Origin: Mucidula mucida
Lineage: Eukaryota > Basidiomycota > Agaricomycetes > Agaricales > Physalacriaceae
Direction: 5' to 3'
Assembly (NCBI GenBank): GCA_015501055.1
Contig: JADNYV010000551.1
Location: 1-22,506, forward strand
DNA: 22,506 nucleotides
The position numbers and the translations under genes are program-made. Shown here piece by piece: positions 18,018 through 22,506 of this stretch. The notes under the pieces were generated by a model that was given only the letters and a program-made list of their open reading frames with translations, was not told the DNA's origin and made no database searches. How positions within the stretch are numbered: the first letter of the stretch is position 1; every line of letters begins with the position of its first letter.

Positions 18018-20090
18018 ATGACTTCTTCGACCTCTTCGACTAGTAATGCAAGTACCTCTTTGGCGCATGCTAACAAGGGTTTCCGGACCTCGTGCCTCAA
18101 CTGCAGGTAAGCGTACTTTGCTCTCACCAGAGTACCTTTCTTAAGCATCAATACAGGCGCCGCAAAATCGTAAGCACGTTCTCTTCAAAAAGCAGAAGTC
18201 TTCCCGAAGCTGATGAACCGCCTTCTGCAGAGATGCGACAGCCAGAGACCTGCTTGTACTGCGTGCCTCTCCTCTATAGTTTACGGAGACTGCGAATATG
18301 CAGCCGAAGGTGGTACATTGACGCAGACACAATGTCTCGAGGAGCAAATTGCGCTTCTAGAGAGCCGAATTCAACGACTGGAGGACCCCACTAATCCAGA
18401 AGGCGCGGTATTTCTCACTGACCCGTATGCCCCACACATCGCATCAGGTACGTCCTCGCGATTGGTGGATTGGCATCTGCTCAAACTGCTTAGGTCCAAG
18501 TCAGTTACGGCCTGATAAAGTAAGGCTTTTGCGTTACCTTTTCAAGTTCAAGAAGTGACAAAACACAACAGCTTTCGGCGCCGGCGAGGGACAATCTGTG
18601 GGTTTCGTTAATTTTATGTCCAACAGTGCAACGTATTGAGTGACTTCAATATCTAGAATACAGATTGCTCTCCAGCACAGGACCGAGATTGGGTTCTTCT
18701 TAGATCCCAAGCGTTTCTTAGGCACCCTAACCACTTCAGATACCAATGGGCGTCCCCTCAAGGCTTTGATGAGTGCTGTCCTCCTGTGGGGCTCGCATCT
18801 TTCCGAAATCAATGACTCAAAACGATACGAGGTGAAATACCGGGCACGCGCCGTCCGTGATACCGCCCAAGGATTAGCTAGTGGTCATCCACAGGCCGTG
18901 ATGCACTCTATACAGGCCGAAATTCTCCTAGCTCATTACTTCTACCGACAATCCCGCTTTGTCGAAGGAAAGTATCACGCGAGCGTTACGGTTTCCCTCG
19001 CACTGAGTGCAAAGTTGCACAAAATACGGTCGATAGATGGTCCTTCGGATGTTCCGAACGCGACCTCGCTCCCGCCACCTCCAGATGCCGTGGAAGAAGG
19101 CGAACGCATCAATGGGTTCTGGACGGTGTTTATGCTCAACAAATCTTGGGCCGCTGCTGACGATTCGCCTTCGCCATTTCAATGCACGTTTTCCCCCGAA
19201 GCGAGGATTGATGTTCCTTGGCCGCTGGAAATTGAAAGTTATGCGCAAGTAAAAGCTTTGCGCTGCTTCCTCTTGGCATGAATTTCTCATGTCACTTCCA
19301 GATTTCCAGATCCCCTCAATTCAGAACGACGTCCACCGTCCACAAGTTCTTGGAGCATCAACATGATAGCGGGACCTCAGCGCTAGCGTTGCACGCTAAA
19401 GCCGCCGTTCTCTACGAGCAAGCTTCTCGAGCCGCCTCTACCTATAGACCAGGTCCGCGTCTTTCATAGGTCTCATTATCCTCACGATATTGATAACCCA
19501 TCTGAAGGTATGAGCCAGGATCAGGCATCTCGATTCTTCACCTTTTACAACGATTTGCAAACCACCATCGACGACTTTTCGACTAAGCTTCCCTCTCCGG
19601 ATACAGCTGAGGCCGTCGTTACTCACGCTCTTGTTCACGCCGCCATCGTTGATCTGCACGCGCCTTTTCTGTCACAGAATCCTGCTTCTCGTGGAAGGCT
19701 AGCAGCGAGCATGAGGGCCATGGACACGCTCATTCGTACGGTCGACATTCCAGCGTTTACCATTGTAGACTCTATCATTGGTGTAGGTATCTAGGCTGTC
19801 TCCGTGAGCTTATTGACAGCTTCTCGTCAGATAATCTGGGGGCGTTCGTGCGAAGTTCTCATCAGAGAAATCTCGTTGTTGCGTGGTGCTGCCCGCAATG
19901 AGCCTCTGCGTATTCTCGAATCCATGCTTACGGTGATGGACAAAATGCAAACGCGCTATCCCGTTATCAGTGAGTGATATAAAATTTGGGTGTGTCAGGT
20001 GTTCCTCACCGTCCGGCAGACGAGAATGTATCCAAGCTCCGTGATGTTCAAGCCCTCGGAGTGCTGGGTATCGCAGCGGAATCTACTTGA
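18018..20090 (+). CDS. Zn(II)2Cys6 fungal-specific transcription factor, copy B (10 exons, intact)
   Basis: Exons are 18018-18106, 18157-18169, 18231-18447, 18494-18519, 18572-18597, 18657-19248, 19302-19452, 19508-19782, 19831-19969 and 20020-20090. Together they make 1,599 nt, 532 residues, with consistent phases and 46-61 nt GT-AG introns. The zinc cluster is Cys26, 29, 36, 43, 46 and 55 (CX2CX6CX6CX2CX8C) with the basic run RRRKIR, which binds DNA as in Gal4-type factors. A coiled coil (about 64-85) probably mediates dimerisation. The fungal-specific middle homology region spans about 190-320 (SGHPQAVMHSIQAEILLAHY, GKYHASVTVSLALSAKLHKI, ERINGFWTVFML). The C-terminal half (QNPASRGRLAASMRAM, then RYPVI) is helical and shared with copy A. 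The ATG was chosen as the first in the Ser-rich frame before the cluster. It is a nuclear regulator of unknown target genes. The splice sites were inferred from phase and copy A, so the short exons 4 and 5 are the least certain. Confidence 0.88.
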
Positions 20091-20188
20091 AGGCCTACAC
20101 GATCGAGTTAGATGAGGTCGTCGGGATTGGTCCGAGCCTGGTCCACGTGAGTTACTATGGGTTAGTTTTCTAGGAGCCTAGAATTAAA

Positions 20189-20566
20189 ATGGCATTGGAC
20201 CTGTACACTTTCGAAAGCGCGTCTACCACTATCCTTGTCCATGATATCCGGAGACCTCTTGGATATATCTCGAAAGCAGAGGATAGTGCGACCTTCACCG
20301 GCGTTTTTTATTGCGTGAATTATGATTCAGCGCGTCTACGAGACTCGTGGTACCGAACAAAGGAACAACTTTCGTATCCGAGCATGTATGCTATGCACTT
20401 TCCCAGCAAGACCGTATGTTTGCCCTTGACAAGTTTCAGCTTGACAACATTTACCTAGCGGGCTCTTAACAAGCCGCGCCGTTGTACTGTTGCCCACGGG
20501 ATCTACTACCTTGTCACCAGCGCAACTGACGCCTCATGGCTCCCTGTTCGACAAATGTTTGTGTAA
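20189..20566 (+). CDS. Small two-exon hypothetical protein (about 110 aa)
   Basis: Exon 1 (20189-20413, 75 codons) ends at a GTATGT donor. A 45-nt intron (20414-20458, ending ACCTAG) leads in phase 0 to exon 2 (20459-20566), which is open for 35 codons to TAA 20564-20566. Without splicing the frame would stop at once after the intron, so the spliced model is favoured. The product has balanced composition, no signal peptide, no membrane segment and no motif I know. It starts about 100 bp after copy B on the same strand and ends 107 bp before a transposon. It could be a genuine small gene or the remnant of a longer one. Confidence 0.45.
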
Positions 20567-20673
20567 TAGAATACGGGACAGTACTTATCTGTCTAAACAT
20601 CATTTCTACTCAGGTGCCCGGTGCGGCGGTGCTGGAAACGGCTCTAAGTTGCACCGTCAAAAGAGTCTCCACT

Positions 20674-20880
20674 CACTGCTGTGGGAGGGTGCTATTTGGC
20701 AGGAAAAGATGTTTACAAAGATTTTTCCGGCCTCTTTGCTAGAGTATTTACCTGAATGAAGATACTGTACCCATCTTTGTTGTAAAAAAATCTTGAAAAA
20801 AGACAGAGAGCAATTTCTTTGATGTCTTTCTTCCGAGACAAAGACTTTATAATACTTTCTTGATGTCTTTGCTTGAACAC
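20674..20880 (+). repeat. Left inverted arm of CACTA-like element
   Basis: This arm runs from CACTGCTG to ...TTTGCTTGAACAC and pairs with 21435-21641. It contains AAAGACAGAGAGCAATTTCT and several A-runs also present, inverted, in the right arm. Confidence 0.82.
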
Positions 20881-21434
20881 GTCTCTAGAGGGCTCTAGTG
20901 ACTCTCTGAGGAATCACTAGCACCCTCCAGACATCCCAATTCCCTATAGAGGGTATTGGCAAGCGCCCTTCGTGGATTACTCATTCTATCTTGTGTTGCA
21001 TCACACAGTAACAAGTTCATTGATGTAGGTGGTCAAAAGCAGGTTTGGAAACCCGCCAGAGATGGCTGGAGGGTTTAGAGACTCCCTAGAGAGTCACTAG
21101 AGCCCTCTATATCAGCAAGTTCGACATCGGACTTTCTTGAACTTTCTGCCGCTTGACACTTGTACACCACAAAAAAGCCGAAAAGCCGCAAGCCCACAGG
21201 CCATGTCCTTTTTGGTCACAAGTTCAATTCCCTTTTGTGCCTCTCATTTCTGCATCTTTTTTGTTTGGCCTGCCATGGTATATCTAATGTTTTACATTGT
21301 AAGTACAAATGAAACATGTTTTGGGGCATGCAGGAATCACTGTTGAGGTGCAGTGGAAGCAAAGACTTACAGTCAAAAGCAAAAAAGCCCCAAAAGGCAG
21401 AAGCCGGGTGTAGACTTGCTGATGTAGAGAGTAT

Positions 21435-21641
21435 GTGCACAAGCAAAGACATTAAGAAAGTGTTACAAAGTCTCTGTTTTGGAAGAAAGACATCAAAGAA
21501 ATTGCTCTCTGTCTTTTTTCAACATTTTTTTACAACAAAGATGGGCACAGTATCTTTGTTCAGGTAAATACTCTAGCAAAGAGGCTGGTTGAATCTTTGT
21601 GTACATCTTTTCCTGCCAAATAGCATCCACCCACAGCAGTG
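21435..21641 (-). repeat. Right inverted arm of CACTA-like element
   Basis: It is the reverse-complement partner of 20674-20880 and of equal length. Differences are scattered substitutions, which suggests an insertion of moderate age. Confidence 0.82.
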
Positions 21642-21700
21642 ACTGTTCTCAGCAATCTTAATCAACGCTCAGCGGCAATCATGGGGCGCTTGAAGCCGGG

Positions 21701-21951
21701 TGTGACGATAGCGAGGTAACTCGGTAGAGTCACACGAGAGTTTGTTGAACAGAGAGACCGTGTAAAGATATCCTCGATTCCAGTACTGTAGACTAGGACA
21801 ATGATAGCGGCTCTTTATACAAGTAGAGAGTCCGAGTCCGAGTCGGGTGCGACTCGGACGACGAAAGGATTAAAATGGGATACGGGCGTATGGTAAGTAA
21901 AAGAGAAAGAGAGAAATCTATATAGACGCCGGCGGTGACCGTATTATGTCA
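21701..21951 (-). repeat. Putative LTR of a second, different retroelement
   Basis: The block starts TGTGACG and ends TTATGTCA (TG...CA), and its first and last bases are short inverted repeats. On the minus strand it has a TATA-like ctatatag (21918-21925). An open minus-strand frame ends 43 bp to its right, as expected just before a 3' LTR, and a GGAGGG purine run lies between them. The second LTR would be outside the window, so identity is not proven. Confidence 0.45.
21836..21859. other. Perfect 10-bp hairpin inside the putative LTR
   Basis: GTCCGAGTCG and CGACTCGGAC flank a 4-nt GGTG loop. On the minus strand it lies about 60 nt after the TATA-like motif, i.e. near the start of a predicted transcript. 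Confidence 0.6.
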
Positions 21952-21994
21952 CTATTCGCTACACACGCCCTCCGGGACTTTGATCCGAAGTTCC

Positions 21995-22506
21995 TTACTC
22001 ACGTTCCACCATCTCCTTGTTGTAATTCTCCAACTTGTCCTCGTCGTCTCCATCTCCATCCATCTCTGCATCTTCGGTGACTTGCGGAAGAGGGACGAAC
22101 GCAGGGGCAGCAGGGTCCAGACCACCCTGAAGACTAATCGTGCCGACAACAGGGACCGCGGGACCGGTAGTGCTGCCCGATCCGGAGGCAGACACAACTT
22201 GGTTGGAATTGGATATAGTCGCGTCCTTGGTACGGGGTGCCGTGATGGTGTTGGATGGCTGGATGCACGACTCTGGGAATGGGAGACGACTGCGCTGGTG
22301 GATCCTTGGAACGCGCCCTCCGTTCATGCGGCTAGCCAATTGTGCGTCGTCAATTTCCTGCTTCCTTTCCTTCTGCAACTTCCTTCCCATCGAAATCCTC
22401 ATCTTAAACTTCTGCTCCCTTTCCTCCTTTTCCAACAACAACTGCGTCACCATCTTCCTCAAGCGCTCCAACTCCTCCTGGTCAACGCGAGCCTGGGTTA
22501 CTTTGG
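21995..22506 (-). CDS. Partial coiled-coil protein with acidic tail (5' end beyond window)
   Basis: The minus frame is open from the window edge to TGA at 21995-21997, at least 170 residues. The visible N-terminal part is rich in Glu, Arg, Lys and Leu with heptad-like spacing (ELERLRKMVTQLLLEKEERE), typical of a coiled coil. A Ser/Thr/Pro/Ala linker follows, then an acidic tail (DAEMDGDGDDEDK). No enzyme motif is present. It ends 43 bp before a putative LTR, so it may be the last or only visible ORF of a second retroelement (for instance a structural protein). A host gene cannot be excluded. Confidence 0.5.
   Translation of the reverse strand, partial: KVTQARVDQEELERLRKMVTQLLLEKEEREQKFKMRISMGRKLQKERKQEIDDAQLASRMNGGRVPRIHQRSRLPFPESCIQPSNTITAPRTKDATISNSNQVVSASGSGSTTGPAVPVVGTISLQGGLDPAAPAFVPLPQVTEDAEMDGDGDDEDKLENYNKEMVERE

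Larger units (their letters stand above)
20674..21641. mobile_element. Non-autonomous CACTA-like DNA transposon with 207-bp inverted arms
   Basis: The ends are CACTGCTGTGGG and CCCACAGCAGTG, flanked on both sides by ACT (20671-20673 and 21642-21644). A 5'-CACTR terminus with a 3-bp duplication is the mark of the CACTA (EnSpm/CMC) superfamily. The arms, 20674-20880 and 21435-21641, are reverse complements at roughly 85-90 percent by eye. A further internal inverted pair around tagagggctctagtgact occurs near 20888 and 21092. The 968-bp body has no transposase, so it depends on one elsewhere in the genome. Confidence 0.82.

Noticed and set aside
18520..18656. Single long intron (137 nt) in copy B between exons 4 and 6
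   Set aside because: It does not keep phase with exon 6 unless the acceptor is moved. Inserting exon 5 (18572-18597) restores phase and matches exon 5 of copy A.

Overview
The window looks like a repeat-rich stretch of a filamentous basidiomycete genome, probably an agaricomycete. The basis is the many 45-60 nt GT-AG introns, two multi-exon Zn(II)2Cys6 regulator genes, a chromodomain-type Ty3/Gypsy retrotransposon, and frequent C-to-T loss at CpG sites. No tRNA, rRNA, CRISPR or bacterial operon structure was seen. The species cannot be named from this sequence.

Layout. 1-1333 is the 5' end of an older minus-strand Ty3/Gypsy copy (gag start, leader, LTR). It abuts a second fragment of the same leader (1334-1514). 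1557-2715 holds a diverged direct duplication. 2738-5294 has no gene I can support. 5295-5679 is a foldback structure with 73-bp inverted arms. 5680-7717 is ORF-rich but uninterpretable. 7720-8120 carries a TATA box, intron-like signals, a 41-codon ORF and three consecutive hairpins. 8641-9143 is a fossil reading frame with four stops, ended by a 244-bp MITE (9144-9387).

The core is a pair of tandem, same-strand Zn2Cys6 / middle-homology-region transcription factor genes, copy A (9545-17180) and copy B (18018-20090), sharing a ten-exon structure. Copy A is split by a 5,574-bp minus-strand Ty3/Gypsy element (9693-15266) inserted at the 3' splice site of its first intron. The 5-bp target duplication CGTAG therefore reproduces the AG acceptor on both sides. 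Copy A also carries a 2-bp slippage in exon 1 and a GC donor in intron 3. Copy B is intact.

The retrotransposon has 530-bp LTRs (3 differences, all at CpG), a polypurine tract, and a primer-binding site complementary to the predicted 5' end of its own RNA, as in Tf1-type self-priming. Its gag and pol frames are joined by a textbook -1 frameshift signal (GGGTTTT, 5-nt spacer, stem-loop). It cannot be autonomous: three in-frame TGA codons, loss of the RT thumb and RNase H, and a frameshift in the chromodomain. Its near-identical LTRs imply recent movement, so the deleted form was probably mobilised in trans.

Downstream are a small two-exon gene of unknown function (20189-20566) and a 968-bp non-autonomous CACTA-like element with 207-bp inverted arms and a 3-bp ACT duplication (20674-21641). 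A putative LTR (21701-21951) and a partial coiled-coil ORF (21995-22506, minus) run off the right edge.
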